Shown here: positions 52,300 through 63,650 of the stretch, one piece after another
How the letters are laid out: each line of letters opens with the position of its first letter
Position numbering within the stretch: the first letter of the stretch is position 1
Origin: Andrena cerasifolii
Taxonomy: Eukaryota; Arthropoda; Insecta; Hymenoptera; Andrenidae
Direction: 5' to 3'
Length of the DNA: 64,000 nucleotides
Assembly: GCF_050908995.1 (NCBI RefSeq)
Contig: NC_135122.1
Span: 1-64,000 of the forward strand
Translations under genes and position numbers: made by a program
The notes under the pieces: model-generated
Told to the model about the DNA's origin: nothing
Seen by the model: the letters and a program-made list of their open reading frames with translations, nothing else
The model's database searches: none

Positions 52300-52942
52300 C
52301 CAGCTCAGTCCAATGTGGAAAACAAAATTGTGTCAAGTGCTCCAAAATTGTTGGCGGCGATACGCGAAAGGACAATGCCTCGTACCACTCCGTGCAAGAA
52401 AATAAACCACCGACAAAAAGCAATAGCCGCCGTCGACAATTTAAAAAAATGGTTTGGAAACATTTACTCGGTAAGCTCTGAGTGAAATTACACAGAACCA
52501 GTGGGAGAACTATTGTAGTCATGTAGAGAAAATAGAACAGGAATATTGGACGAACGATCTAATAATCGAAGATACGGAATTCAATTTTGAAAACAACGAA
52601 TCAGATGACAGCGACGGCAGCAGCAGCAGCTCAGAAGATTTATAGGGTAAGAACGCATGAAAATTATATTCATTTTTAATTTAAAATTATACTTGTTATT
52701 AAGAACTGTAATTATGTACTTAGAGTTCATGCTGATAAAAATGAGCTTCAATGAAATATGATAAAATATTAAATGGTTTTAATAATACGATGTTAAACTT
52801 AATTTTTTTTATCATGATTTCAATTAAAAACAATCTGTGCGAGATTGCGTTTGGGCTTATTTTAATCAGAAAAATCTAACCAAACCAATGATAGTACTTT
52901 GCTGAATATATTGTGAAAAATAAGGAAATTTTTATGTTATTA
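52300..52942 (+). mobile_element. Internally deleted Tc1/mariner-like copy B, inverted to copy A
   Basis: From about 52305 it matches the N-terminal part of the copy A gene (CTCCAAAATTGTTGGC), then at about 52368 jumps to the DNA...YHSVQE region. Another deletion follows, then the C-terminal coding end (52490-52645) and the 3' non-coding region to about 52942. In the latter, TTAA at 52699-52702 is uninterrupted and marks where the 14.5-kb element entered copy A. It is head-to-head with copy A and ended by a mariner-like insertion at TA 52943. Confidence 0.75.
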
Positions 52943-52944
52943 TA

Positions 52945-54610
52945 CAGGGTGTCCCAAAAATGTCGGAGTTCCTTGAAAGGGGTGACTCAGGGGGTGATTT
53001 GAAACAACTTTTTCCTTAGCGAAAATATTTTGTCCGGAGCTTCGTTAACGAGATATTAACAAAAAACCCCGACCAATCAGAGCGCGCGCCTTCCGCCCGA
53101 GCTCCCGTTGTAGCGATGGCTACGCGGTAGGCGGCTGCGCTTGTACTGCGAAGGTACGAACAAGCAAGTCGGCATGCATCGAAGGAAACCGCGTTACACG
53201 GTTTTTAAATAATAATTGTTTGAAGTGAGAGGACAAGAAATACGCAAATTTCGTTTTCAAATAAGGCATAAACGAACAAAACATGTAACAAAAAATGTAC
53301 AACAAGTGATCATAATTCGTTATTGAGGTAAAAATCCGTAGTTTAATCACGGCCAACATAACTAAATTTAAAAAATAATATTAGGTTTATGTATAAAGCA
53401 ACCGAATTTCTATCGCAGTGATATTCGTAAGCTACCAGAAAAATGGCAAAAGGTAATTAACAATAATGGAAATTATTTCGATGATTGAGTTGTTTTCATA
53501 TTTTTTAAATGAAACTGTTATTGAACCCTAAAATCTAACAGAATTTATTTCCACACCTAATAATCACTAATAAATTAAATAACACTCACCCCTACGGGCA
53601 TTCCTTTCCTTCCTTTCCTCCCTTTTCGGAAACCTGTGTCACTAAGTAGGTCACTGTGCCGATCCTGGTCATCGGTGGACGAAAAGATTTATGGTAGGGT
53701 TGCGCCCAGTACTCAGCTGATCGCAGGTATACGACACCACCCGAAGGTAAGGATCGCAACGTCAAGTGTGTCCGGGTTTATGTACCGAGTATTCACTTCA
53801 CTGCACGGCCACTAACACTAATCACTTAATTCACTTTTCATGGAGCGTGTTGTTCCTACGTTATAAGATTGGTGACCCTGAAAGGGGCCGATTACTGTTA
53901 GTTGTGCAGTTGCTCGAGGTGACCACCCTCAGCGTCTATGCACGCCTTGCGGCATCATTGACTCCGTTGAGAATAATCTTGACGCCAAACGCCAAATCGT
54001 ACTCTCGTTGGGGGTTTAGATGTGCGGGTATTCCCGCGCAAACGCTCGCACAATAGCACTTGCTTCCCCGTTGTTCCGGGTGTACACCCAGAACATTGCG
54101 TAACATTCTTGAACGGAGAACATTTCTGGGACGAGATTGCTAGCTGACTGACAAGATTTTTTCCAAGCAACTTCCTCCACCCCCAAGTAGTTTCTCTCGT
54201 TCCATCATGACTTCACTCCCACCAGGACAAAAGGCTTTAGGTAAAAAGATGCCAGCACATTTTTGAAATACACGTGCTTTGCAAAAGTGCAACGAACGAC
54301 CCATCCTACACTTTCACAAAAGCCCGCGCTCCGTCCTTTTACTGCCAATGTACCCGTTGCTTCGAGATAGACAGCAGACACCACGTGTTTCGGTTCGAAA
54401 GGGCCCGAAGAGAAGAGAAACAGAAAGTCTTCAAGTTGCTATAAAGAAGAAAAGGCATACCTACCCTGTTTCCGTTTTCCAATATCCTGAGTTCACGTCA
54501 GCTACGAGGCGGAACCAGCTAAGTCATAAATTACCCAAAACAAATCGTTCTCTACCGGCGACTCGCAGGACAATACGGTCATAAACCGTAGCCTTGGCGA
54601 AATGCTTTGG
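52945..54610. mobile_element. Mariner-like derivative, copy 2
   Basis: CAGGGTGTCCCAAAAATGTC after TA (52943-52944); parallels 29465-30855 throughout. About 350 bp at 54170-54522 is absent from copy 1 and interrupts the transposase HTH fragment (minus strand, around 53940-54170). Right end at GAAATGCTTTGGC is the same as in copy 1. Confidence 0.65.
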
Positions 54611-54624
54611 CTCGATGTGTAAGG

Positions 54625-54769
54625 TTGCCAGCAGCAAGCAACGCACCAGGAGAAAAACGGTCACCCATCTTTCCCCGATACGCGCCCCACGATGCTTAAC
54701 GTCGGTGATCGAACGAGAACCGGTGTTTCCATCGCAGCCACTGCCGCTGGCTAGCCACTGCCGCTGGCC
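54625..54769 (-). pseudogene. 5S rRNA-derived sequence, copy 1
   Basis: On the minus strand the block CGGTTCTCGTTCGATCACCG followed by GTTAAGCATCGTGGGGCGCG and GATGGGTGACCG matches the internal promoter and 3' half of eukaryotic 5S rRNA; the leading GCCAGCGGCAGTGG resembles the 5' end. The middle is altered (TATCGGGGAAAGATGGG) and the final stem (CTCCTGGTGCGTTGC...) is degenerate. It is a pseudogene or the head of a 5S-derived SINE. An intact internal control region (A box and C box) is plausible. Confidence 0.65.
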
Positions 54770-55044
54770 GTTATAACTGACAGATAGTGTCGGTTTTTCA
54801 AAGGTCCAACTGACGCGCTGCGCCTCAGAGTCTCCTCTATAGCAGCGTTTAAACCAAGCAAGATGGATTGAACAACGTTTCTCCTTAGGAAACCAACGTG
54901 CAGGCACAGGGTGGGTGGAAAGCTTAGTGGGTTCCGAAAGACCACGTCTTGACTCGATGGGATCACCGTAAGGAATTTTGCTATTGGGTAGGCCATAACG
55001 GTCACGAATTATAACGTTCGCAACCGGGAAAACCTACCCGTAAG

Positions 55045-55150
55045 GTTGCCAGCAGCAAGCAACGCACCAGGAGAAAAACGGTCACCCATCTTTCCCCGAT
55101 ACGCGCCCCACGATGCTTAACTTCGGTGATCGAACTGCCGCTGGCCGTTA
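55045..55150 (-). pseudogene. 5S rRNA-derived sequence, copy 2 (5' part deleted)
   Basis: About 92 bases (55045-55136) repeat copy 1 almost exactly, then the sequence skips the 5' third and joins the same GCCAGCGGCAG...TTATAACTGACA flank. Having both the 5S part and the flank in each copy suggests a dispersed 5S-derived unit and not two independent pseudogenes. Confidence 0.6.
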
Positions 55151-56748
55151 TAACTGACAAGGAAACATATCGAACCCTTTACACATATTGGGCCCTTTAC
55201 ACGGACGTTCTTGCGTGCCACTTTTGCGCGCCACACGCCAGCGCGCCACGCATTTAGCGCGGCGCGCCAGAAAAACGGAAGGAGCGCGCTCCTTCGCGCA
55301 GGCCAGAAGGCCGTACCCGTCACTACTTAGAGACAGCAAGTTCGGGCTCCCATTTCTACGTCGACTCCACATGCTTTTTCCAAGATCCAGCGCCGTCTTG
55401 TATTGTGTACTGCCTGTTCCATGTATATTATCGATCTGCGAATCGATCGACAAGACACGATCGCGATATATGTACGTTCGCGAAAAGTATACGAATTCGT
55501 CGATATACCTGGCTTATAGAGGATATCATAAATGCTGTTACTGTAGGGCACACTGAAATATCTGTTTTTACGAAGCTACACTTGATTTACCTGAAGGTGC
55601 TATAAATGATGGAAAGGGTTTATTACTCACAAGGAAACATATCGAACCCGAAAATTCTGATTGTAATGAAACTCCGTATGATTGTAGAGCATGTCGGAGT
55701 ATGTAAGAAACGATTTTTTTTCTGCGGAAAAACACACTGAGGGGGTGAAATCAGCCCCCAAATTTTCAGCGATATTTCGTTTTTCCAGTATAACTTTGTA
55801 ACGGTGCGAGGTAGAAGAAAACCGTAAATGGACAAAATGTTCAGTGTTTGATGCCGTATAACGTGCTGCAAAAGAAATGTTTGTACGTCCAACAATTTAT
55901 AAATAAATTAAAATTTTCGTTATTTTACATATAATTTCTAACCGTGAGGGTTGGGGACGATCTTTTTCCGTGTAAAAGTTATAATTCGCAATGGTTTACT
56001 AAAATGTAAAAGGAAAAATTTTTGGTTCATTTGTTTATTTATTTACAAAAATTTCCCGCCTTTGTCCATATTACTACCATCTGCCACTTGACAATCGAGG
56101 ATTTCGATGAAACTTGGTATACAAGCACACCATTTGGAATTATTCGACAAGTATTTGTCTGTATCGGCGGAAATTCATGTTTACAGGGTGAAACTACTCC
56201 CTCAAGATTTAGGGGTGGAAACCTTCTAAAGCGTATAACCGAAAAAGTAATAGACATAGAAAGAAATGTTAAATACAAAAATTACTTGAATTTTTATGAG
56301 GAATAATATAACGGAAGTGCAACGGGAACGAAATCCTAGGTGGCGTCACAGTAGCCGTAAAATGTATAAAGTACGCGTAAAATGTATTTCCAAACAGTAG
56401 TTGCACTCCAGGTGTGTCGTTTTCATTTTTTTTTTGAATTTATAGGACCGATGTGTCAACGTTGAGATTGTGCTCGACTAGGAAAATCCAAAATGCAAAG
56501 CATTGTCAAGACACATTCCAGCCGACGTTAGGTCGAAAGTAACATTAAAAATCTAATCGGAACGTAACAGAATATACAGGCAAATAGGTATGCAATCAAA
56601 AGTGCTACAGATGAATGTACGGCATCAACGAGGGTATCTCTAACAATGTCTTTACATACGTGAATGATTCTCGAAGACAGTATAATCATTACGATACATA
56701 TTACCACTGGCAATTCTAACAGTATTGCCGTCGAAGAATATTACACTT

Positions 56749-59048
56749 CTATAAAGAATGTGCGTGGTAGTGAAAGGCTTCGAAGAAATGATGAAAGCAT
56801 AAGAACTTATCGCACCATGCACAACGAATAACAGCTGGCGCTCCACAGAATGCACATTTAGGTGGATCTATGTTTTCTTGATTTTTAAAAGCAATATCCA
56901 CAGGATGTTCAAACGTCGGTTTACAATTAGTAGATATGTACCCACTTTTGTACCACCCATACCTGAACAAGGCATTGTATCTTGGTGCAGACAATTGATT
57001 GTGAGTTAGTGATTGTAGTTTTATTATATTGTTACGCAAATGCAAATTAACGTATATGTTTAAAAGGAGTACTGTATCTGAAAATTTTCTCACGAAGCCT
57101 TTCCATACCCGAAATCCGTATACGTCAAGCGGTTGTATCATACCGGTTGTTTTCTTTGGAATAGTGTAAATGGCGACTTGTTTCTTGTTGGGAACAAGTT
57201 CCAACATAGAAGCTGGACAATGCCCAGTCCAGGAATCTAACAGAAGAGCACTTGAGGTCTGCGTATTAGGTATGTATACATTAGTAAACCATTCATGAAA
57301 TAATTGTGTGCTTAATTTTCCTGATTTTGATGCCTGTATATGTACGTGTGGAGCATTAAATAATGTTTTTCTTCACTTGAGGACCAAACGTTCCACTTGA
57401 TTCTTTCAGCACGATTAGAAGGGACATGAGTTTCCCAGCTGCAGAGATTACGGGTAATATGGTATAGCTATTAGAGCTGTACGAGTACTTGAATATTCGG
57501 GTAGCTTGAAATCCGAACCAATCCGGGACTCGGTTTCCAAGCCGAGCCGGGTACCCGAAAGAACCGAGCGGCTCGGATAGAACCAAGTACTTGAATTTTT
57601 TTCAAGCGGCCCGAAAGAAACCGCGCGGATTGGATGGAACCGAGCGGATTGAATTTTTCCAAGCGGCCCGAAAGAAACCGGGCGGATTGGATGGAACCGA
57701 GCGGATTGAATTTTTCCAAGCAGCCCGAAAGAAACCGGGCGGCTTGGAAAGTAAGCAGGCGGGCCCTAAGAAACTGGGTGGCTTGGAAAGAAACGAGCGG
57801 TCCGCTCGACCTTCATTCCGACCGCTCGTTTCTTTCCAAGCCACCCAGTTTCTTAGGGCCCGCCTGCTTACTTTCCAAGCCGCCCGGTTTCTTTCGGGCT
57901 GCTTGGAAAAATTCAATCCGCTCGGTTCCATCCAATCCGCCCGGTTTCTTTCGGGCCGCTTGGAAAAATTCAATCCGCTCGGTTCCATCCAATCCGCCCG
58001 GTTTCTTTCGGGCCGCTTGAAAAAATTCAAGTACTTGGTTCTATCCGAGCCGCTCGGTTCTTTCGAGTACCCGGCTCGGTTCGGTTTTTCAAGCCGAGCC
58101 AGGCTCGGCTTGCTTTTTCCGGGTACTTGATCAGCTCTAATAGCTATGTGTCATTGCTGAAAGGGACTGAACAACTGTTTCCACCTTTTTCGTGGCTTCA
58201 ACTGCTAACGTACGACCAGAATGCATTTCAAGGTTGAAATTGCATTCGTCCGCGTTATACACATGTTCCAAGCCGACAATGTCAATTACACTTTTGAGCA
58301 TGTTAACAAACTCTGTAGCACTGTTTTCCAAAGTTGCAGCGTCCCCCGCGTAAGAGCGGGTAATAAACTTATTTATTTTCCGAGATACAATATTATAATG
58401 TCTTTTAAAATTTAATATCCACATTGGCGAGGCTTTAAAATTTTGAAGAGAAACCGCTATATTTGCTTCCAACGCCCATTGTCGCAAATCAGTATCATGG
58501 ATTATAGCGTTTACGTCCGTAGAAGCACAAAACTGATTAAAAACAGAACGGGATATTTGCATTAGTTTTTCCCTTCGATTCCCTCCCTTTTCTAAAGAAT
58601 GCTCCCACCTGTATAACTGTGACACCGATTTTACCTTTCTGAACTTTTGTCTAACGCTCTCAAGTGACAGACGCTTTTTCTTACCACCTTTCCAATAATC
58701 GACTGCGTTTTGTTTGTATTCCAAGTCTACGAGCCCACCTTCTTTTGGAACGCAGGCTTGTCCTTCATCTTGCGTTGACTCATTGTCAAATACCTCAAGT
58801 AAGTCTTCTGGCGATAGTGCCTCTTCATCAACGAACTTTTCTGAATGTGGTCGAAATGGTTGAAGGAATTCCAACGTCGTGTCTGTTTCCATGGTAAAAG
58901 TTGTGTCCTCGACACTTCTTCGTATAATATCTGCTACAATATCGTGCAGTTCCACCTCTTGTTGGCTCGCATCCGGTCGATTTATATTCGCTACGTCGAA
59001 TGTTGTCATGAGCAACTGGATAACACGAACAGGATTTATTCGCGCCAT
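56749..59048 (-). pseudogene. pogo/Tigger-type DDE_1 transposase
   Basis: From ATG 59048: about 100 residues of N-terminal acidic region, then KQNAVDYWKGGKKKRLSLESVRQKF and WALEANI...FKASPMWILNFKRHYNI, the two HTH parts (PSQ and CENP-B like). NADECNFNLEM holds the first catalytic Asp, near 58240. The hAT MITE (57472-58139) interrupts after THSY. A frameshift near 57358 precedes LFHEWF, LLLDSWTGH (second Asp, about 57225) and TGMIQPLDVYGFRVWK (third Asp, about 57125). The C-terminus has a Cys/His cluster, CAFCGAPAVIRCAWCDKFLCFHHFF, ending at 56749. A C-terminal zinc cluster marks an arthropod-type pogo subgroup. It would move the element at TA; inactive here. Confidence 0.8.
57464..58147. mobile_element. 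hAT MITE with GC-rich internal tandem palindrome (57472-58139)
   Basis: 8-bp duplications ATAGCTAT at 57464-57471 and 58140-58147. Termini TAGAGCTGT...GATCAGCTCTA. The 668-bp inside is a palindrome of tandem units with CCCGAAAGAAACCGGGCGG and GGATGGAACCGAGCGG alternating, centred near 57812. Confidence 0.85.
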
Positions 59049-59503
59049 TCTTACAAATGTGCACCTTTAACAAATGTCAGAATCGAAAGACTAGGATGAC
59101 TGTCGAACAGTACAGGTCTTACACTAGTGCTGTAATGAGTTACGTACCGTAATGTGATGAGAACTATTCACGAACCTTGACAATCGACTCACAAATGCGA
59201 ATTTTCATTCTGGATCATTGCGTTTTATATACAACATCGGCCAACGTACTCGCTGTTTTTCCACGGCTTTTTTATCGACATAACAACTATTTTTAAATCG
59301 CTGCGTAGATTGGCTTTTTTATTTTAAATTTATCTGGTCACAACAATCGTAAACACGGTTACCCACACAGCGATGTGAATAGAATTGTTATGCACGTATA
59401 CGATCTGTTGGAGGGCAGAAGGTCGCGATTACGGTGGCCGGTGTTGTAAATAAAACGTCGTGGTCGAGAACGATAATTTGCATTTGTGAGTCGCCTATTT
59501 CCA
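59049..59503. other. Upstream region of pogo transposase
   Basis: AT-rich 5' flank of the transposase with no recognisable gene; probable promoter and 5' untranslated region on the minus strand. Confidence 0.35.
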
Positions 59504-60845
59504 CTCGTGTAACGTTCTAGAACGGGTCGTGCCGTTTGTCGCAGGAGATTCCACGAATAGAGCGGTTACTCGTGGAATTGTGGGATTGGTTCAGGTGGCG
59601 TGAGATAAAGAAATGAATTTCAAGAAACGGGAGTCCTTCTTTACCATAAAATAACAAAAGTAATTTATTCAAAATAAAGGGTTTGACGCTTGGTCGGAAC
59701 TGAACATATATTACGACACGGTGTCGTGGGAATTTGATTATAAATTGATCGAGCAATTGAGAATTGCGTAATGATGTATCGGTCAGTATTAAAGTAACGA
59801 AAATTACGCTTGGTCGATAAGAAATAGAATTTGGCCCTTTGGTCGGTAGGGCTGAACGCAAAGATTCGTTTTTAGACGATTTCGGTATATAATGGTTAAT
59901 TAGTTAAATAGTACGATGCTAGATCGCTAATTGAACAAGAGTCTCGACGCTAAGTCGGTAATATAAATGTAATACAAGGAATGACGCTAGGTCGTTTGAA
60001 TAGGGTATTCGAGAGGATTCCTTCTCCCGATTTCGTACTGGCTTCCTGTTGCCTATCAGCTTGCCCACGCTTTCTAGGATGGAAGCCGAGTGCTAGTTAA
60101 AGCGATCTCGGATGGTAGCCAGGTAGCCGGTTAGGGTGTCCCCAGATGGAAGTTGATTTGGTCGACGTCCTTCCTTCAAAAATGGTATTTTCTTCTGGTG
60201 ACTATCAGCTGGCCCACGCTTTGGAGTATGGAAGCTGAGGGGACTAATTAAAGCGACCTCGGATTTGAAGGTGAGGGGGCTAATTAAAGCGACCTCGGAA
60301 TTGAAGGTGAGGGGGCTAATTAAAGCGACCTCGGAATTGAAGGTGAGGGGGCTAATTAAAGCGACCTCGGAATTGAAGGTGAGAGGGCTAATTAAATCGA
60401 CCTCGGAATTGAAGGAGGTATTAGGACGTCGAATTAAGATAAACTGAGCGGCTACTGTCTGGTTCGTTGGCAAAACCAAGTCTGCTTTTAGGCTGCTGGC
60501 GCGCCTGTATTTATACGATTTGGCGAGACTTTGATCTCGCCAATCACTTACTTCGCGAACTCGCGCACCAATTAGAATTAGCATCCGGTTCCCGCCGGTC
60601 GCGCACTACACTTGAGTTATTCGGCGTCCGGTTGCACGCGCGGTCTACGCAAGCGCGTTTGGTTCGTTCGCGGCACTGAGTTTGTCGTTTGAAATGGGGC
60701 GGTAATGCGCGTGCGTTGCGCGTACGCTAGTACCCTGTTTCTCGTTGCGCTCGCAAATCCTTAGTACTAATATTACAAAACCATGATTAATATGAAATAT
60801 TAATAAAAAAAAATTATGGCGGTAGATAGCGGTACGTTACACTCG
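59504..60845. repeat. Solo LTR (59508-60841) with 4-bp duplication CTCG
   Basis: TGTAACGTTCTAG at the left and GGTACGTTACA at the right, flanked by CTCG at 59504-59507 and 60842-60845. 1334 bp, no gag or pol. TGTAACG...CGTTACA ends and a 4-bp duplication fit Gypsy-superfamily elements. It contains 36-bp tandem repeats (60241-60418). Apparent reading frames in the repeat are not genes. Confidence 0.75.
60241..60418. repeat. Tandem repeat, 36-bp unit, about five copies
   Basis: Units of GCGACCTCGGAATTGAAGGT + GAGGGGGCTAATTAAA repeat nearly unchanged from 60250 to 60415 inside the LTR. Confidence 0.9.
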
Positions 60846-62088
60846 TGACAAACATTGTACACAAATTGACCAAGGTAAGAAAGAATCAAATACAATACTA
60901 TTTACGAGCAGTGTTAGGCACAATTAAATTGTTTTGGCAATTAACAAATAGCAATTAACATTTCATTTATTAACTGTAAATTATATTATTCCTCATAAAA
61001 ATTCAAGTAATTTTTATATTTAACATTTCTTTCTATGTCTATTACTTTTTCGGTTATACGCTTTAGAAGGTTTCCACCCCTAAATCTTGAGGGAGTAGTT
61101 TCACCCTGTAAACATGAATTTCCGCCGATACAGACAAATACTTGTCGAATAGTTCCAAATGGTATGCTTGTACATCAAGTTTCATCGAAATCCTCGATTG
61201 TCAAGTGGCAGATGGTAGTAATATGGACAAAGGCGGAAATTTTTTGTAAACAAATAAACAAATGAACCAAATTTTTTTCCTTTTACATTTTAGTAAACCA
61301 TTGCGAATTATAACTTTTACACGGAAAAAGATCGTCCCCAACGCTCACGGTTAGAAATTATATGTAAAATAACGAAAATTTTAATTTATTTATAAATTGT
61401 TAGACGTACAAACATTTCTTTTGCAGCTCGTTATACGTCATCAAACACTGAACATTTTGTTCATTTACGGTTTTCTTCTACCTCGCACCGTTACAAAGTT
61501 ATACGAAAAAACGAAAAATCGCTGAAAATTTGGGGACTGATTTCACCCCCTCAGAATGTTTTTCCGCAGAAAAAAAATCGTTTCTTACATACTCTGGCAT
61601 GCTCTACAATCGTACGGAGTTTCATTACAATCAGAATTTTCGGGTTCGATATGTTTCATTGTAAGTAATAAACCATTTCCATCATTTATAGCACCTTCAG
61701 GTAAATCAAGTGTAGCTTCGTAAAAATAGATATTTCAGTATGCCCTACAGTAACAGCATTTATGATATCCTCTATAAGCCAGGTATATCGACGAATTCGT
61801 ATACTTTTCGCGAACGTACGTATATTGCGATCGTGTCTTGTCGATCGATTCGCAGATCGATAATATACATGGAACAGGTAGTACACAATACAAGACGGCG
61901 CTGGATCTTGGAAAAAGCATGTGGAGTCGACGTAGAAATGGGAGCCCGAACTTGCTGTCTCTAAGTAGTGACGGGTACGGCCTTCTGGCCTGCGCGAAGG
62001 AGCGCGCTGGCGTGTGGCGCGCTGGCGTGTGGCGCGCTGGCGTGTGGCGCGCAAAAGTGGCACGCAAGAATGTCCGTGTAAAGGGCCC

Positions 62089-63378
62089 AAATGAGCGTGT
62101 CAAAAAGGTTCTCGAGACCATGGGTATTACTCACGAGCTATCGCCACCGAATGTTAAACAATGCAATGGAATGGCAGAGAGAGAGAGAAAGAGAGAGAAT
62201 CGGACTTTATGTGAGACAGCTCGTTCTCTGTTGTTTAACACCGACCTCTCAAGGGGGGATCGCCAACTACTTTGGACAGAAGCTATTCAGAAGCTAACAG
62301 CACAGCAGCGTATCTACGAAATCGAGTACCGAATCGTGATATGAACACAACTCCATATTATGAGTGGTATGGAAAGAAACCCAACGTATTTCATCTTCGA
62401 GTTTTTGGTGCAGTTGCTTTTGTACATGTCCCTGGTTCTATGAGACATAAAATGGATGCCAAAGCTAAAAAGACACAGTGTTCGTTGGATATGATCGTTT
62501 AACAGAAACAGTTTTTACAGTTTTCGATCCAATTAAGAAAACTGTGGAAAAAGTATCTGATGTCATCATACGTGATGTAACTAATGCAGAAAACAAGATT
62601 TTGTTTCCTCTATCAGGTTATGAACGTGAGGAATGTGAGGTTACAACAGCCGAACCACCTCGTCCGAACGGTATGAATGAAGCCAGTTCAGACGATGTTG
62701 GTAACAATGTTTTTGTGGACGCTAAAGATGAGTGAGAAATCCCACCCGGGAATACAAAAAAAAAGGGCGACCACTTGGTGCAAAGAATTTTGAGAAATGG
62801 ACGAAGAAATACTGGCCTTAACGAAGGAAGTAAAGTATGTTATGAGGTATTTAAAGGGTACGATTAATCTTTCTTTATGTTATAGTGGTAGTTATAACAA
62901 TGATTTGATTGGATATTGTGATTCCGACTTTGCCGGTGACCCAGAGGAAAGAAAGTCGACCTCTGGATATGTTTTTGTATTATATGGTGGACCCATAGCA
63001 TGGTCGTCCAAGTCTGCAACCAGAAACAGCTCTCTCGTCGGCAGAGGCTGAGTACATGTCCATTTCTGAAGCCTTGAAGAAAATTTTGTGGCTGAGACCC
63101 TTCCTGGAGTCTCTTGGTTTGATGCAAACCAAGAATACGCAGTTGAAAGTGGATAACCCAGCTACAATTGCGATGTCGAGAAATTCAGAATACCATAGAA
63201 GGACGAAACACATTGAGATTCGTTTTCATAGAGTCCAACAAGAGCAAAAAGCCGGAAACGTGATTGTTAATTATGTACCGTCTAAAAACCAATTACCTGC
63301 TTTACTCACGAAAAGTCTAACATGGACAAAAATTGACAATTATTTGCGAATGTTAAAAATGATGTCATGAACACGAAG
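62089..63378 (+). pseudogene. Copia pol fragment: integrase end, RT remnants, RNase H
   Basis: Segments in several frames. An integrase C-terminal half is at 62089-62500 (GITHELSPP, ERENRTLCETAR-like sequence with a GA-repeat slippage near 62175, YEWYGKKPNVFHLRVFG, HKMDAKAKK). An integrase-RT linker lies at 62478-62735. After a deletion removing nearly all of the RT comes the RNase H region (62797-63370): VMRYLKGTINL, GYCDSDFAGDPEERKSTSGYVF, WSSKSA, a shift near 63040, then AEYMSISEALKKILWLRPFL and KHIEIRFHRVQ. The stop is TGA at 63368-63370. The order IN-RT-RH marks Copia. Inactive. The upstream half is absent, replaced by the pogo-family element at 62088. Confidence 0.85.
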
Positions 63379-63381
63379 GGG

Positions 63382-63650
63382 TGTTGAAGTTTACACGTAC
63401 ATGTGTACATGTGTCCAGGACGTTTGCTGGATGTAACTGGCGCCATCTGACGTGTATATGCGTTTTTATTGTTCGAGTGTTCGAGCACGTCCTGTTCCTG
63501 TTCGCCTTTGTACACAGCGCGACGTTGCAATATTGTTTCTTTTCTAATCCGTTTTATATGAGTTAATCCTTATTTGTATTACAATAAGTCTAACGTGTTT
63601 CATCTAATAAAAGTGTGTTTATGTATATAAACCTCATACTTTTCAAAAGT
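63382..63650 (+). repeat. Copia 3' LTR
   Basis: TGTTGAAGTTTACACGTACA begins right after a purine-rich ACACGAAGGGG and 12 bases past the RNase H stop. It has an AATAAA-like TAATAAAAG at about 63607. The right end is not certain (TTTTCAAAAGTATT region). Confidence 0.6.

Larger units (their letters stand above)
55190..62088. mobile_element. pogo-family transposon with ~1.1-kb inverted arms
   Basis: Left arm 55190-56311 and right arm 60981-62088 are inverted; the outer ends read GGGCCCTTTACACGGAC / GTCCGTGTAAAGGGCCC. They enclose a pogo-type transposase pseudogene, a hAT MITE inside that gene, and a 1.33-kb solo LTR. The right end abuts Copia coding sequence; no clear target duplication is visible. 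Arm differences include an extra GCGCGCTGGCGTGTGGC triplication on the right and several substitutions, so they have been diverging. Confidence 0.75.

Noticed and set aside
54625..54769. Functional 5S rRNA gene
   Set aside because: The central loop and 3' stem differ from 5S and the second copy is internally deleted.
60093..60584. Repetitive-protein frame over the 36-bp units
   Set aside because: The unit is a multiple of three, so any frame stays open; it lies within a solo LTR.
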